From positions 3,546,501 to 3,610,500 of the forward strand of contig NZ_LR699166.1 in the NCBI RefSeq assembly GCF_902459525.1: a stretch of 64,000 bases of DNA. The letters run 5' to 3'. The notes under the pieces were generated by a model. It was not told the origin of the DNA. It worked only from the letters and a program-made list of their open reading frames with translations, and searched no databases. The first letter of the stretch is position 1. Every line of letters starts with the position of its first letter. This document shows, piece by piece, positions 8,921-25,847 of this stretch. Position numbers and translations under genes: made by a program. The DNA comes from Sideroxydans sp. CL21. Its GTDB lineage: Bacteria > Pseudomonadota > Gammaproteobacteria > Burkholderiales > Gallionellaceae.

Positions 8921-9829
8921 CTAGTCGTTAGTCGCAACATTACTCGACTCATCGAGACGGATGGCGCACTCGACAACGAACATGATGCAAAACCCAATGT
9001 AGTCATGATCAATTTCCTTGTGAGCTATCTTCTGAATTACATAGTTACCGCCCATCATCCGCATTACGATTGGAAGGCGTGACCGGAACTTGACATACTT
9101 CTTGTAGTTGATTCCGAGAGAAAGAATACGAACGGCATTTTGAAGTTCTTCAATTGACTTCTTTGCGGCATCGACAAAATCCCCCACGCGGTCAAGCCCA
9201 TTACCCCGAAGTCCAATTTGACTAGCGGACATGAAATCCATACTTGATCCAAACGAGAATGCCCGGCGAGAAATTCCACTTGTCACCTCCAATGTATATG
9301 AGTCAACCAACTTTTCGTAGGCTAGCGCTATTTCATGTGTTGATTCTTCATACGCATTCCTTGTGGCAAAGTCCGTCGCTTTTTTGAGATGCAACTTAAC
9401 CTCATTGTTTGAGACGTACTCGATTAAAGAAAGCTCCGAGAACTCTAGGCCAAACACCAGTAGAGATGCCTCTGTGAAGAATTCAGTCACGGAAGCGCGA
9501 AATGATTCGATATCTAGCCTTGATGGAAGCGTACCGGAATGCTTGAGCGATACTCTTGCCTTGTTAAGGCGCCGCATACTCTCCTTTTGCGGAAGCTCGA
9601 CTCCGGCGAGCTTTGGACTCAAAATATCCCAGTAATCAAGGAAGCTGGGTTGCCCCTTCCCTGCATTTAGATGCTCAGATGAAATCTGCAAGAAGAATTC
9701 GATTGAATCGTGAAACGTTAAAAGAGATGCGGCGGCCTGAATTTCGGGAAGCCGAGATTGATCGATTGCCAGCGTGTAAAGATATTTGGCAAAAGAGAGG
9801 CGCTGAAGCATCGAGTGATGAAGTGTCAT
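8921..9829 (-). CDS. Hypothetical protein, lower-GC island gene
   Basis: No family recognised. The frame is open to a TTG at 9934, but the first ATG is at 9829 (MTLHHSMLQRLSFAKYLYTL), giving 302 residues; neither has a clear ribosome site. The protein looks soluble and mainly helical, with FHDSIEFFLQISSEHLN, LLVFGLEFSELSLIEYVSNN and a basic patch KKYVKFRSRLPIVMRMMGG near the C-terminus. Base composition is clearly more AT-rich than the flanking oxidoreductase and priA genes, and a dispersed repeat sits at its 3' end, so horizontal acquisition is likely. The pattern of early residues resembles cytosolic components of accessory systems, but no function can be given. Confidence 0.6.
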   Translation of the reverse strand: MTLHHSMLQRLSFAKYLYTLAIDQSRLPEIQAAASLLTFHDSIEFFLQISSEHLNAGKGQPSFLDYWDILSPKLAGVELPQKESMRRLNKARVSLKHSGTLPSRLDIESFRASVTEFFTEASLLVFGLEFSELSLIEYVSNNEVKLHLKKATDFATRNAYEESTHEIALAYEKLVDSYTLEVTSGISRRAFSFGSSMDFMSASQIGLRGNGLDRVGDFVDAAKKSIEELQNAVRILSLGINYKKYVKFRSRLPIVMRMMGGNYVIQKIAHKEIDHDYIGFCIMFVVECAIRLDESSNVATND

Positions 9830-9858
9830 AACGGCTAACGTAAAGTAGGCGGCAAAAT

Positions 9859-9893
9859 CGCCGTATATTCTGGAGTAGTCCGCCGTATATTCT
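9859..9893. repeat. 13-bp direct repeat before the hypothetical gene
   Basis: CGCCGTATATTCT occurs at 9859-9871 and again at 9881-9893. It lies in the 5' region of the hypothetical gene, where a good AAGGAG site precedes an out-of-frame 22-codon ORF starting at ATG 9903. That ORF stops 6 nt before ATG 9829, so it could be a leader peptide or the trace of a frameshift. Confidence 0.45.
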
Positions 9894-9989
9894 GTGTCTG
9901 CATTCCCATCTCCTTGATCTTTTAAACCCCACAAACGATAACACGGCGTTTGGCCATGTAAAAGCGGCGTGCCCTACGCTGTCTAACCC

Positions 9990-12164
<2,175 letters not shown>

Positions 12165-12375
12165 TTTATGGATAGATTCTCTGGTGAATTCTGTGAAGTT
12201 TAGCTAATCCGCTTGAGCCGATTGGAGATTTTTTCTTATGCACATAAGCTGTGGATAACTGTGTGGGCAACTACCCGATAAACAGGCTAACTCCTAATTG
12301 TATATACGGTTTTTTTCTGTCGCCCAAAATCTATCCAGGGATATAGCCTTTTAATAAACAATTACTTATATAGCA

Positions 12376-12411
12376 AACAAAAAAGCCACGGAAAAATAGA
12401 TCCGTGGCCTT
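12376..12411 (-). terminator. Intrinsic terminator after hemE
   Basis: Minus-strand GCCACGGA (12408-12401), an 8-nt loop and TCCGTGGC (12392-12385) are followed by TTTTTTGTTT. It lies about 50 bp past the hemE stop and separates it from priA. Confidence 0.8.
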
Positions 12412-12459
12412 CAGATATAAATCAAGCTGTTTATAAGGTTTAAAGACTGGGCTTGATTC

Positions 12460-13524
12460 TTAATGATATTTTTTGCTTAGCTCATGTACTGCCTGCACCA
12501 GCGCGGCGGCATTCTCCGGGTTGGTGTATTGCGAAATCCCGTGCCCCAGGTTGAACACATGACCGCCGCCGTATCCGTAGCTGGTCAGGATTTTTTCCAC
12601 TTCGTCACGTATCACTTCCGGCGTCGCAAACAGGACGTTGGGATCGAGGTTGCCCTGCAGGGCGACCTTGTGGCCAACCTTCTGCCGCGCGATGCCGATG
12701 TCCATGGTCCAGTCCAGTCCGACCGCATCGCAACCGATGTCGGCGATGCTCTCAATCCACAGGCCGCCGCCCTTGGTGAACACGATGCTGGGAACCTTCA
12801 CGCCGTCATGCTCGCGCTTCAGCCCCTGCACGATGCGCTGCATATAAGGCAGCGAGAATTGGTGATAAGCCGCGTGCGACAACGCACCGCCCCAGGAATC
12901 GAAGATCATCACGGCTTGCGCGCCCGCTTCGATCTGCGCATTCAGATATGCGGTCACGGCATCCGCAGTCACGCTGAGGATGTGGTGCATGAGCTTCGGC
13001 TCCTTGTACATCAGGGTCTTCACCTTGGTGTATTCGCTGCTGCTGGCGCCTTCTACCATGTAGCAGGCAAGCGTCCACGGGCTGCCGGTAAAACCGATCA
13101 GCGGCACGCTTCCATCCAGCGCCTTGCGGATCTGCGACACGGCGTCGGTCACATACTTCAAATCGGTTCCGATGTCCGGCACGCGCAGTGCCTTGATCGC
13201 GGCCTCGGTATTCAATGGGCGCTCGAACTTGGGGCCTTCGCCTTCGGAGAAATACAGACCCAGACCCATTGCGTCCGGTACGGTGAGGATGTCTGAAAAC
13301 AGGATGGCTGCATCCAGCGGAAAACGCTCCAGCGGCTGCAAAGTCACTTCCGTGGCCAGGTCCGGGCTCTTGCACAGATTGAGGAAACTGCCCGCGCGTT
13401 TGCGCGTGGCGCAATACTCCGGCAGGTAACGCCCGGCCTGACGCATCATCCACAACGGGGTGTAGTCGGTCGGCTGGCGCAACAGGGCGCGCAGGAAAGT
13501 GTCGTTCTTTACTTTGAAGTTCAT
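12460..13524 (-). CDS. hemE: Uroporphyrinogen decarboxylase
   Basis: 354 residues, the usual family length. It decarboxylates the four acetate side chains of uroporphyrinogen III to give coproporphyrinogen III in haem synthesis. Visible signatures are [19 protein letters not shown] near the N-terminus, the catalytic aspartate in [18 protein letters not shown], and [16 protein letters not shown]. It starts 14 nt after the gltD stop, so the two are probably cotranscribed from the gltBD side. Confidence 0.97.
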   Translation of the reverse strand: MNFKVKNDTFLRALLRQPTDYTPLWMMRQAGRYLPEYCATRKRAGSFLNLCKSPDLATEVTLQPLERFPLDAAILFSDILTVPDAMGLGLYFSEGEGPKFERPLNTEAAIKALRVPDIGTDLKYVTDAVSQIRKALDGSVPLIGFTGSPWTLACYMVEGASSSEYTKVKTLMYKEPKLMHHILSVTADAVTAYLNAQIEAGAQAVMIFDSWGGALSHAAYHQFSLPYMQRIVQGLKREHDGVKVPSIVFTKGGGLWIESIADIGCDAVGLDWTMDIGIARQKVGHKVALQGNLDPNVLFATPEVIRDEVEKILTSYGYGGGHVFNLGHGISQYTNPENAAALVQAVHELSKKYH

Positions 13525-13537
13525 TTTTTATCTTTTC

Positions 13538-15000
13538 TTATCGGGGCAAAACGCTACTGCCCATCAGGAACTCATCCACTGCACGCGCCGCCTGACGACC
13601 TTCGCGGATGGCCCACACCACCAGCGATTGGCCGCGGCGCATGTCACCCGCCGCAAATACTTTTTTCACGTTGGTCTGGTAGCAGCCTGCACCGTCGGTC
13701 GACGCTTTCGCATTGCCCCGTGCGTCCTTTTCCACGCCGAATGCATCCAGCACCTGCGCCAACGGATTGGTGAAGCCCATCGCCAGCAACACGAGGTCGG
13801 CCTTGAGCTCGAATTCGCTGCCGGGAACCTCGAGCATCTTGCCGTCTTTGAACTCGACGCGCACCGCCTTGATCGCCTTGAGCACACCGTTCTCGCCGAT
13901 GAATTCCTTGGTCGAGATCGCCCAGTCACGCTCGCAGCCTTCTTCATGCGAGCTGGACGAGCGCAGCTTGAGCGGCCAGTTCGGCCAAGTCATCGGCTTG
14001 TTTTCCTGATCCGGCGCGCGCGGCATCACTTCGATCTGTGTGACCGATGCAGCGCCGTGACGGTTGGAGGTGCCGACACAGTCGGAACCGGTATCGCCGC
14101 CGCCGATCACGACAACGTGTTTGCCGGATGCACTGATGTTATTTTTGGGTCCGCCCGCATATTCCTTGTTTTGCGGAACGAGGATTTCCATCGCGTAGTG
14201 CACGCCCTGCAATCCACGCCCCGGAACCGGCAGATCGCGCGGTTGCTCCGAGCCCCCGGCCAGGATCACTGCGTCGAATTCCTTCTGCAGTTGTTTCGGG
14301 CTGATCGTTTTCGTTGCGTCGTTGGCAATGCCTTTGCCCGGTGCGTCCGTGCCGATAAACGTATTGGTCTGGAACTTCACGCCTTCGGCGGCCAGTTGTG
14401 CCATGCGCCAATCGATCAGGCGCTTGTCCAGCTTGAAGTCGGGGATGCCATAACGCAGCAGGCCGCCGATGCGGCTGTTCTTTTCGAACACGGTGACTGC
14501 ATGGCCTGCACGTGCCAGTTGCTGCGCGGCCGCCAGTCCCGCGGGGCCGGAACCGACCACGGCAACTTTCTTGCCGGTTTTTTTCTTCGCCGGTTGCGGC
14601 ACGACCCAGCCATTTTCGCCACCCTTGTCGATGATGGCGTGCTCGATGGATTTGATGCCGACCGCGTCATTGTTGATGTTTAGCGTGCACGCCGCTTCGC
14701 ACGGGGCGGGGCAGATGCGGCCTGTCACTTCGGGAAAGTTGTTGGTGGAGTGCAAGACCTCCAGCGCTTCCCTCCAGTTGCCGCGGTACACCAGGTCGTT
14801 CCAGTCGGGGATGATATTGTTGACCGGACAACCGTTGTTGCAGAACGGGATGCCGCAATCCATGCAGCGCGCGCCCTGCTGCTTGGCTTCGGCATCGGTG
14901 AGATGTGCGACAAACTCGTGATAGGTTTTTACTCTTTGTTCAACCGGCGCGTAACCTTCGCTGACGCGCTGAAATTCCATGAACCCGGTTGGCTTGCCCA

Positions 15001-15001
<1 letters not shown>
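13538..15001 (-). CDS. gltD: Glutamate synthase (NADPH) small subunit
   Basis: 487 residues. The N-terminal cysteine cluster [20 protein letters not shown] binds iron-sulfur clusters. Two Rossmann motifs follow: [22 protein letters not shown] for FAD and [15 protein letters not shown] for NADPH. The subunit passes electrons from NADPH to the large subunit for glutamine-dependent glutamate synthesis. Its ATG overlaps the gltB stop by one base (TAATG), implying translational coupling. Confidence 0.97.
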
Positions 15002-19656
<4,655 letters not shown>

Positions 19657-19687
19657 CTTGCTCCTCACCTCGATCATCCAACAAAAT

Positions 19688-19703
19688 GGCGGCACGTGCC
19701 GCC
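19688..19703. repeat. Perfect 16-bp GC palindrome upstream of gltB
   Basis: GGCGGCACGTGCCGCC is self-complementary and lies about 30 bp before the likely gltB start. It can fold into a 6-bp hairpin with an ACGT loop, followed by ATTTTG on the minus strand and by a TTTTTT run 9 nt away on the plus strand. It could be a regulator-binding dyad or a weak terminator/attenuator; the sequence alone does not decide. Confidence 0.5.
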
Positions 19704-19769
19704 TTCCAATTTTTTATGCGAAAGGGCGGGAATGCTACCTTAAACCGGGGGTGGAGGGCAACCGGCTGA

Positions 19770-20894
19770 TCAGATCTCTTCTATGGCAAAAATACGCCGA
19801 TGCTCGCGGATGGCGTAACGATCGGTCATTCCGGCAATGTAGTCCGCCACGGCACGGGAGCGCTCGGATTCGGCCGCCGGGTTGAATTGGTGCGGCAATA
19901 GTCGCGGATCTTCATAAAACACATTGAACAGGTCACCTATGATGCGGCGTGCCTTGGCTGTCATGCGCATGACCTTGTAGTGTCGGTATAAATGGGTGCG
20001 CAAGAAGGCTTTCAACTCGCGGTTGAGTTCGTGCATTTCTGCGCTAAAAGCCACGATCGGCGGGGCAGCACGCACATCTTCCACATTCTGCGGTGCATAC
20101 TTCCGGATGTTTTGTTCTGTCTGTGCGATGAGGTCGGTAACCAATGTGTTGATCATGCGGCGTACCGTTTCATGCACCACACGGCGCTCGGCGAGATCCG
20201 GATAGCTTGCACGCACTTCTTCCAGATGCCGCGCAAAGAGCCGCACCGAAGACAGCTGTTCGAGCGTGACCAAACCGGACCGCAGGCCGTCATCGACATC
20301 GTGGTTGTTATAGGCAATCTCGTCGGCCAGATTGGCGATCTGAGCTTCCAGCGAGGGCCGGAGGTTTTTGAGGAAGCGTTCGCCCACTTCGCCCAGTTGT
20401 GTGGCGTGCTCCGGGGAACAGTGTTTGAGGATGCCTTCGCGCGTCTCGAAGCACAAGTTCAGGCCGTCAAAGGCCGCGTAGCGTTCTTCCAGCACATCCA
20501 CCACGCGCAAGGATTGCAGGTTGTGCTCGAAGCCGCCATGATCTTTCATGCAGGCATTCAGCGCGTCTTGGCCGGCGTGACCGAATGGCGTGTGCCCAAG
20601 GTCATGAGCCAGCGACACTGCTTCAACCAGGTCTTCATTCAGCCTCAATCGCCGCGCTATGGAGCGGGCGATCTGCGCGACTTCGATACTATGGGTAAGA
20701 CGGGTGCGAAACAGGTCGCCTTCGTGATTCACAAAGACTTGCGTCTTGTATTCGAGCCGGCGGAACGCTCCGGAATGGATGATGCGGTCGCGATCACGCT
20801 GAAATTCGCTACGCCCCTGCGGCGCTGGCTCGGCATACTTTCTGCCATGCGCGCTGATGCTGACCGCATAAGGAGCGAGTTGAAGATCAGGCAC
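19770..20894 (-). CDS. dgt: dGTPase-like HD-domain triphosphohydrolase
   Basis: 374 residues of the bacterial dGTPase-like family. Metal-binding HD motifs are [15 protein letters not shown] and [20 protein letters not shown], followed by [19 protein letters not shown]. It hydrolyses dNTPs, typically dGTP, to deoxynucleoside and triphosphate. The start overlaps the end of aroKB by 8 bp, and the position after aroB is conserved in betaproteobacteria. Confidence 0.93.
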   Translation of the reverse strand: MPDLQLAPYAVSISAHGRKYAEPAPQGRSEFQRDRDRIIHSGAFRRLEYKTQVFVNHEGDLFRTRLTHSIEVAQIARSIARRLRLNEDLVEAVSLAHDLGHTPFGHAGQDALNACMKDHGGFEHNLQSLRVVDVLEERYAAFDGLNLCFETREGILKHCSPEHATQLGEVGERFLKNLRPSLEAQIANLADEIAYNNHDVDDGLRSGLVTLEQLSSVRLFARHLEEVRASYPDLAERRVVHETVRRMINTLVTDLIAQTEQNIRKYAPQNVEDVRAAPPIVAFSAEMHELNRELKAFLRTHLYRHYKVMRMTAKARRIIGDLFNVFYEDPRLLPHQFNPAAESERSRAVADYIAGMTDRYAIREHRRIFAIEEI

Positions 20895-22533
20895 TGCAAG
20901 CCTCCAGTGTTTGCTCTAATAGCGGCTGCGGTACGTCGCTCGTGATCACGGCGTTTCCCAGCGTCTTCAGCAAGATGAAGCGTATCTTGCCGTCCTCCAC
21001 TTTTTTATCCAATCCCATCAGTTGCAGATATTTCTCGGCACCCAGCCTTGGGCCGACTACGGGCAACCCAGCGCGTTCAAACAGTCTGCGTACGCGCAGC
21101 ACGTCCTCAGAATGCAACCATTCAAGACGCTGCGACAAATCTGCTGCCATGACCGTTCCCGCTGCCACACCTTCTCCGTGCAACCACACGCCATAGCCCA
21201 TGCCGTTTTCGATGGCGTGGCCAAAGGTATGCCCAAGGTTAAGTAGCGCTCGCTCGCCGCTTTCGCGTTCGTCTGCGCCGACTACTTCAGCCTTGTTACG
21301 GCAACTGCGTTCAATGGCATACTGCAACGCGCCTGTATCTCTCGCCAGCAGTTTCTCCATGTTGGCTTCAAGCCATTCCAGGAATGGCAGATCGCGTATC
21401 AACCCATACTTGATGACTTCGGCGATTCCGGCGCGCAGTTCTTTGTCCGGCAAGGTATTGAGTGTTGTTGTGTCCGCCAGTACCATGCCAGGCTGGTAGA
21501 ACGCTCCGATCATGTTCTTGCCCAGTGGATGATTGATGCCGGTTTTCCCGCCAACCGAGGAATCCACTTGCGACAGCAATGTGGTGGGTATCTGAATGAA
21601 CGGAACGCCGCGCAAATAGGTTGCTGCAGCATAACCGGTGATGTCGCCGATGACTCCGCCGCCCAAAGCGATGAGAGGTGTACTGCGCTCACTGCGCGCC
21701 GAGAGCAGTGCGTCATAGATAATATTCAGGGAATCGCCGTTTTTATATTGTTCCCCGTCCGGCAGGATGATGGATTGCACTTGCACGCCGTTCGAGCCCA
21801 ATTTTTCGCTCAGGCCATGCAGATACAGTGGCGCAACAGTAGTGTTGCTTACGATAACTGCACGCTTATGCGGAATATGGGGCAGCAGTATTTCAACGTT
21901 ATTCAGCAGTCCGCTTCCGATATGGATGGGATAGCTGCGTTCCGCCAGCCCTACGTGCAAGGTTTCCATCGCCGTTTCATTTCCTGTCATTTGACTGAAG
22001 TCTTCCAATTTATGCTGGAGCCTCTCCAGCAATATCTGCACGCTTTGCTTGCCGGTATGGATGATCACATCGGCAGTTTCCATATAGAGCGGATCGCGCA
22101 GATCGTGCAGCTCTTGCAACTTGGCGCGTGGATTGCCTGTCTGCAATAATGGGCGATTGTGATCGTGACGGGTACGTTGCCACAGATCATGAACACTGCT
22201 CTTCAAGTACACCACAACACCGTTCCGTTTCATCATTGGACGATTGTTCGCGCTGAGTATCGCCCCTCCTCCGGTCGCCAGCACGATGTTGTCCAGTTTG
22301 AGCAATTCCTGAATTACACAACCTTCACGTATACGAAACCCCGTTTCTCCTTCGACATCAAAGATGTGTGGAATAGTGACACCGGTGCGCCGCTGTATCT
22401 CTTCGTCGCTGTCGATGAATGTCTTGCCAAGCTGTTTGGCAAGCAGCTTGCCCACGGTGGTTTTGCCGGAGCCCATCATTCCCACCAGAATGATATTTCC
22501 CGACAATCGCTTGTTTTGTATCGTGTTGCCCAT
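20887..22533 (-). CDS. aroKB: Fused shikimate kinase / 3-dehydroquinate synthase
   Basis: One uninterrupted 548-residue frame encodes two shikimate-pathway enzymes. Residues about 1-175 are shikimate kinase: P-loop [32 protein letters not shown] and the lid-region arginines in [11 protein letters not shown]. Residues about 187-548 are 3-dehydroquinate synthase: [43 protein letters not shown] and [13 protein letters not shown]. The linker [20 protein letters not shown] holds Met179 and Met187, which could serve as internal starts for a separate AroB, with only a weak AGGA ahead. In most relatives aroK and aroB are separate adjacent genes. It belongs to the pil-aro-dgt cluster. Confidence 0.95.
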   Translation of the reverse strand: MGNTIQNKRLSGNIILVGMMGSGKTTVGKLLAKQLGKTFIDSDEEIQRRTGVTIPHIFDVEGETGFRIREGCVIQELLKLDNIVLATGGGAILSANNRPMMKRNGVVVYLKSSVHDLWQRTRHDHNRPLLQTGNPRAKLQELHDLRDPLYMETADVIIHTGKQSVQILLERLQHKLEDFSQMTGNETAMETLHVGLAERSYPIHIGSGLLNNVEILLPHIPHKRAVIVSNTTVAPLYLHGLSEKLGSNGVQVQSIILPDGEQYKNGDSLNIIYDALLSARSERSTPLIALGGGVIGDITGYAAATYLRGVPFIQIPTTLLSQVDSSVGGKTGINHPLGKNMIGAFYQPGMVLADTTTLNTLPDKELRAGIAEVIKYGLIRDLPFLEWLEANMEKLLARDTGALQYAIERSCRNKAEVVGADERESGERALLNLGHTFGHAIENGMGYGVWLHGEGVAAGTVMAADLSQRLEWLHSEDVLRVRRLFERAGLPVVGPRLGAEKYLQLMGLDKKVEDGKIRFILLKTLGNAVITSDVPQPLLEQTLEACSA

Positions 22534-22580
22534 TGCGTGATTGTATCGGAAACTTGGCGGTCCCAGCTTTGGCCAAAAAG

Positions 22581-22607
22581 AAAAAGCCCGGCATCGCCGG
22601 GCTTTTC
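22581..22607 (-). terminator. Terminator after pilQ (bidirectional shape)
   Basis: GCCCGGC-ATC-GCCGGGC (22586-22602) is flanked by A-runs on the left and TTTTC on the right, so on the minus strand the hairpin is followed by TTTTTCTTTTT. It lies between the pilQ stop and the aroKB start and probably ends the pilMNOPQ transcript, at least partly. Confidence 0.82.
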
Positions 22608-22624
22608 AACAAACAAAACCACCT

Positions 22625-24688
22625 TTAATTTATACCCAAGGTATCTTTCACAATTTTTGGCGTGATAAACACCAACAATTCCTTTTTGGTTTTTATCAAG
22701 TTGTCGTTCTTAAAGAGCCATCCCAACACCGGTATATCCCCCAAAAACGGAATCTGTTGTTTCGAATCTGTGTCGTCTTGAGTGTATATTCCGCCGATGA
22801 CCACCGTACCCCCATTATCCACCACCGCCTGGGTTTCCACTTTATTGGTATTGATACTGGGCACGCCGGAATAGATGCTGCCCACCGTATCGTTGTGCAC
22901 GACCACCTTCATCGCTATGCGATCATCGGGAGTAATCTGCGGAGTCACTGTCAGGCCCAACACTGCATTCGCGAATGCGATGCTGGTTGCACCAAAGCCG
23001 GTTGCCAATTGATACGGAATTTGGACTCCGGACTCAATGGTCGCTGCGGTCTTGTCTGACGTCAGCACACGCGGACTGGCGATATTTTTGGTATATCCAT
23101 CAAGCTCAGAGGCTGTCAATTCCAACGTCAGCACCTTGGTGGCAGATGCGTTGAACAAGCTGAGTGTCATGCCGCCCATGCCGGAGCCCGCGCCAGGCAT
23201 ATTGTTTACGGTAGCAAGCGCCGCCCTGTTTCCCGCTGGTCCTGCGAATCCCGGGGGAACTGTCGATCCCGGACCTGCATAGCTTAAGCGCCCGCCCAAG
23301 GTTCGGTTAACGGAATCGCCAGCTGCAACGAAACGCGCTTCAATCATCACTTGGCGCACAGAAACATCGAGTTGCTTGATCAGATTGCGCACCTCTTCCA
23401 GACGAGATGGAACGTCCTGTACAAATAGCGTATTCGTGCGCAAATCCGAAACTGCCGAGCCGCGTTTCGAAAGCAAGCCTGAATCCTTGTTCTTTAGCAG
23501 TATCACCATATCGGCGGCTTTGGCATAGCTAAGCTGGAAACTTTCAGTTCGTGTCACTTCAAGTTCACCGATTTCCTGACGGGCCGTAAGATCAATCTTT
23601 TCTTTGGCGGCGATTTCTTCGCGGGGCGCTACCTGGATTACATTGCCGTTCTTGCGCATGTCCAATCCTTTGCTCTGCAATATGATGTCCAGTGCCTGAT
23701 CCCAGGGAACATCTTTCAGGCGTAACGTCAGATTGCCTGAAACAGTGTCGCTGATAACCATGTTCAAGCCGGTAAAATCGGCAATTACGCTCAACGCTTC
23801 GCGCGTTGAGATATTCTGGAAATTCAGTGTAAGCTTTTCGCCCGCATAGCCGGTTTGGTTCCCCTTGACCAATTTATTCGGGTCTTCCGCAACCGCTTTG
23901 ACTTCAATGAAAAACTTGTTATCGGTCTGATAGGCCGAGTATTCCCACTGACCCTTGGGTTCTATTGCCAAACGCACGTTCTCGCCTTGGGTAAACGTAT
24001 CTATCGTTTGGACCGGTGTTCCGAAGTCAGTTACATCCAGCTTGCGCAGCAAATTGCTTGGCAGACTCGTACCCTGAAAATCCACCAGCAGCAAACGGCC
24101 TTGTTGCTTTATATCGATGCCGACATCCATATCCGAAAGGTCGATCTGCAGCTTACCTTCACCATTTTTGCCACGGCGAAAATCTATGTCACGCAAACTG
24201 TGTTGTTGCGCTCCAGGCTTCACTTCAGCAAAGTGCGACGTAACTGCATCGCCCCCTGCAACTCCCCTGCGTTGCAGAGTTATCAGAAGATTGTTTCCAT
24301 CCACACGCGATTCATAACTTAACATTTGGGACAAATTCACAACCAGGCGTGTGCGGTTACCGGCCTGGACGATATTAGCGCTCCGCAGATCACCTTCACC
24401 GAATTCCTGGGTCGATTTACCCAGCCCGTTCTCCGTATTGGGAAAATCGAAGGCAATACGTGGCGGGGTGTTGATAGCAAACGTAGTAGGTTGGCCGGTT
24501 GGTGCATTTTTCAGACCCACTGTGATCACCACCTTGCCGCCCAATTCGTTGGTCGCACTGATAGTCTGGATGCTATTCAATCCATCTGTATTCGCTGGTT
24601 CTTGCGCCTGAGCAACGGGCACACCGAAAAGCAGAGCGACTGTCACTATTCGGATGACGCCCAGAACCGGATTACTGAATTGTTTCAT
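22625..24688 (-). CDS. pilQ: Type IV pilus secretin PilQ
   Basis: 687 residues with a signal peptide (MKQFSNPVLGVIRIVTVALLFGVPVAQA). Two AMIN-type periplasmic regions are followed by the STN/N0-N1 domains (LNFQNISTREALSVIADFTGLN) and the secretin core (VPSRLEEVRNLIKQLDVSVRQVMIEARFV, SASPRVLT-type region, GGIYTQDDTDSKQQIPFLGDIP). It forms the outer-membrane pore through which the pilus passes. The ATG at 24688 is favoured because AGGAG lies 8 nt upstream; the GTG at 24697 is too close to it. Confidence 0.95.
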   Translation of the reverse strand: MKQFSNPVLGVIRIVTVALLFGVPVAQAQEPANTDGLNSIQTISATNELGGKVVITVGLKNAPTGQPTTFAINTPPRIAFDFPNTENGLGKSTQEFGEGDLRSANIVQAGNRTRLVVNLSQMLSYESRVDGNNLLITLQRRGVAGGDAVTSHFAEVKPGAQQHSLRDIDFRRGKNGEGKLQIDLSDMDVGIDIKQQGRLLLVDFQGTSLPSNLLRKLDVTDFGTPVQTIDTFTQGENVRLAIEPKGQWEYSAYQTDNKFFIEVKAVAEDPNKLVKGNQTGYAGEKLTLNFQNISTREALSVIADFTGLNMVISDTVSGNLTLRLKDVPWDQALDIILQSKGLDMRKNGNVIQVAPREEIAAKEKIDLTARQEIGELEVTRTESFQLSYAKAADMVILLKNKDSGLLSKRGSAVSDLRTNTLFVQDVPSRLEEVRNLIKQLDVSVRQVMIEARFVAAGDSVNRTLGGRLSYAGPGSTVPPGFAGPAGNRAALATVNNMPGAGSGMGGMTLSLFNASATKVLTLELTASELDGYTKNIASPRVLTSDKTAATIESGVQIPYQLATGFGATSIAFANAVLGLTVTPQITPDDRIAMKVVVHNDTVGSIYSGVPSINTNKVETQAVVDNGGTVVIGGIYTQDDTDSKQQIPFLGDIPVLGWLFKNDNLIKTKKELLVFITPKIVKDTLGIN

Positions 24689-24703
24689 CGTCTTCACTCC
24701 TAT

Positions 24704-25216
24704 TCACTCAACCAACTGTAGGCTACTTTCACGTTCGGACCAGTCGCCAACGCTGTCTTGAACCATTTCCTTGATTTTGACTTCCGTTTCCGTCACCGAA
24801 GTGACCTGTCCGAAATTCAAACCGATGTAATTTCCAGCCTTGATGCGATAGATTTTGCCCTCGGTAGAGCGAATCACTGCTTGCCCTACTCCTTTTTGTG
24901 ACAGGAAGCCAACCATCTTCAGGCTTTCCAGAGGAAAGTCTTCCAATTCTTCTTTGGGACGATTCAGATTAGGTTGATTCTGTCCACCGTGACCGGCGTT
25001 TCTTGCATCCGGTTTACGCGGTTTGAAAGGGTCCGGCAGATTAGAGTCATTATCATATGTAAACGACTCATACGGTTTGATATCGGGAGGGGGTTCAACT
25101 TTGCCACGCATGTCCGCACCTGCGTTCTTGACGAAATCGCGCAGATCCTGGAATTCTTCGCCGCCGCAACCAACCAGCAATAGTGATGCTAAAAATATTA
25201 AATGAGCAGACCTCAT
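24704..25216 (-). CDS. pilP: Type IV pilus inner-membrane lipoprotein PilP
   Basis: 170 residues. A lipoprotein signal with lipobox LLVGC (Cys17), a proline-rich disordered stretch, then the PilP beta-domain (LEDFPLESLKMVGFLSQKGVGQAVIRST, KIYRIKAGNYIGLNFGQV). PilP bridges the PilN/PilO inner-membrane pair to PilQ. It overlaps pilO by 4 bp and lies 15 nt before pilQ. Confidence 0.95.
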   Translation of the reverse strand: MRSAHLIFLASLLLVGCGGEEFQDLRDFVKNAGADMRGKVEPPPDIKPYESFTYDNDSNLPDPFKPRKPDARNAGHGGQNQPNLNRPKEELEDFPLESLKMVGFLSQKGVGQAVIRSTEGKIYRIKAGNYIGLNFGQVTSVTETEVKIKEMVQDSVGDWSERESSLQLVE

Positions 25217-25842
25217 TTTTTGGCTCCAGCAGCCTTGGCTGCATGCTTTTGCGCTGCCAGTTCGTCTTCATCCAGATAACGGAAAGTCTTCGCTGTTGCA
25301 TCCATGGTCAAAACTCCGCCCGTTCCTGGAGCCACGCTGATATCGTTCAACGTCACAATACGCGGCAGCTGCGAAATATCACTTGCAAATTTACCCAGAT
25401 CGTCATAGTTGCCCGTTACCTTGAGGGTAATCGGCTGTTCGGTAAACACACCGGTCGCGGCTTCCTGCCCCGGCCTGAACAAGTCAAACTGCAATCCGCG
25501 TCCCAAACCTGCCTGATTGATGTCGGTCAGCAACGCGTCCATCTCTGATTTACTCGGCAATTGTTTAAGTAGTGCACCAAAAGACTGTTGCGTATCGATC
25601 AATTGTTTCTTGATGATGTCGAGATTAATGGCTTCACGCTTCTTCGCAAGAAACGTATCCCGCAGTTTGTCTTCTTCCTGGCGTGCCGACTTCAAATTAT
25701 TCCATTCGTCTTGCCAATCAAATACCGCACCTGCTGCCACGACCACCATGAATAGCGCTGCAAAAGCAGCAATCTTGATGAGCCACGGCCAGCTTCCCGG
25801 GGTCTTGGGGTCGATGTTCTTCAGTTCTTCAATAAAATTCAT
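25213..25842 (-). CDS. pilO: Type IV pilus alignment protein PilO
   Basis: 209 residues: a short cytoplasmic N-terminus, one membrane helix (IAAFAALFMVVVAAGAVF), a coiled coil (EWNNLKSARQEEDKLRDTFLAKK) and a ferredoxin-like periplasmic domain (ITLKVTGNYDDLGKFASDISQLPRIVTLND). It pairs with PilN in the alignment subcomplex. AAGGAAA precedes the ATG. Confidence 0.94.
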   Translation of the reverse strand: MNFIEELKNIDPKTPGSWPWLIKIAAFAALFMVVVAAGAVFDWQDEWNNLKSARQEEDKLRDTFLAKKREAINLDIIKKQLIDTQQSFGALLKQLPSKSEMDALLTDINQAGLGRGLQFDLFRPGQEAATGVFTEQPITLKVTGNYDDLGKFASDISQLPRIVTLNDISVAPGTGGVLTMDATAKTFRYLDEDELAAQKHAAKAAGAKK

Positions 25843-25847
25843 TTTCC

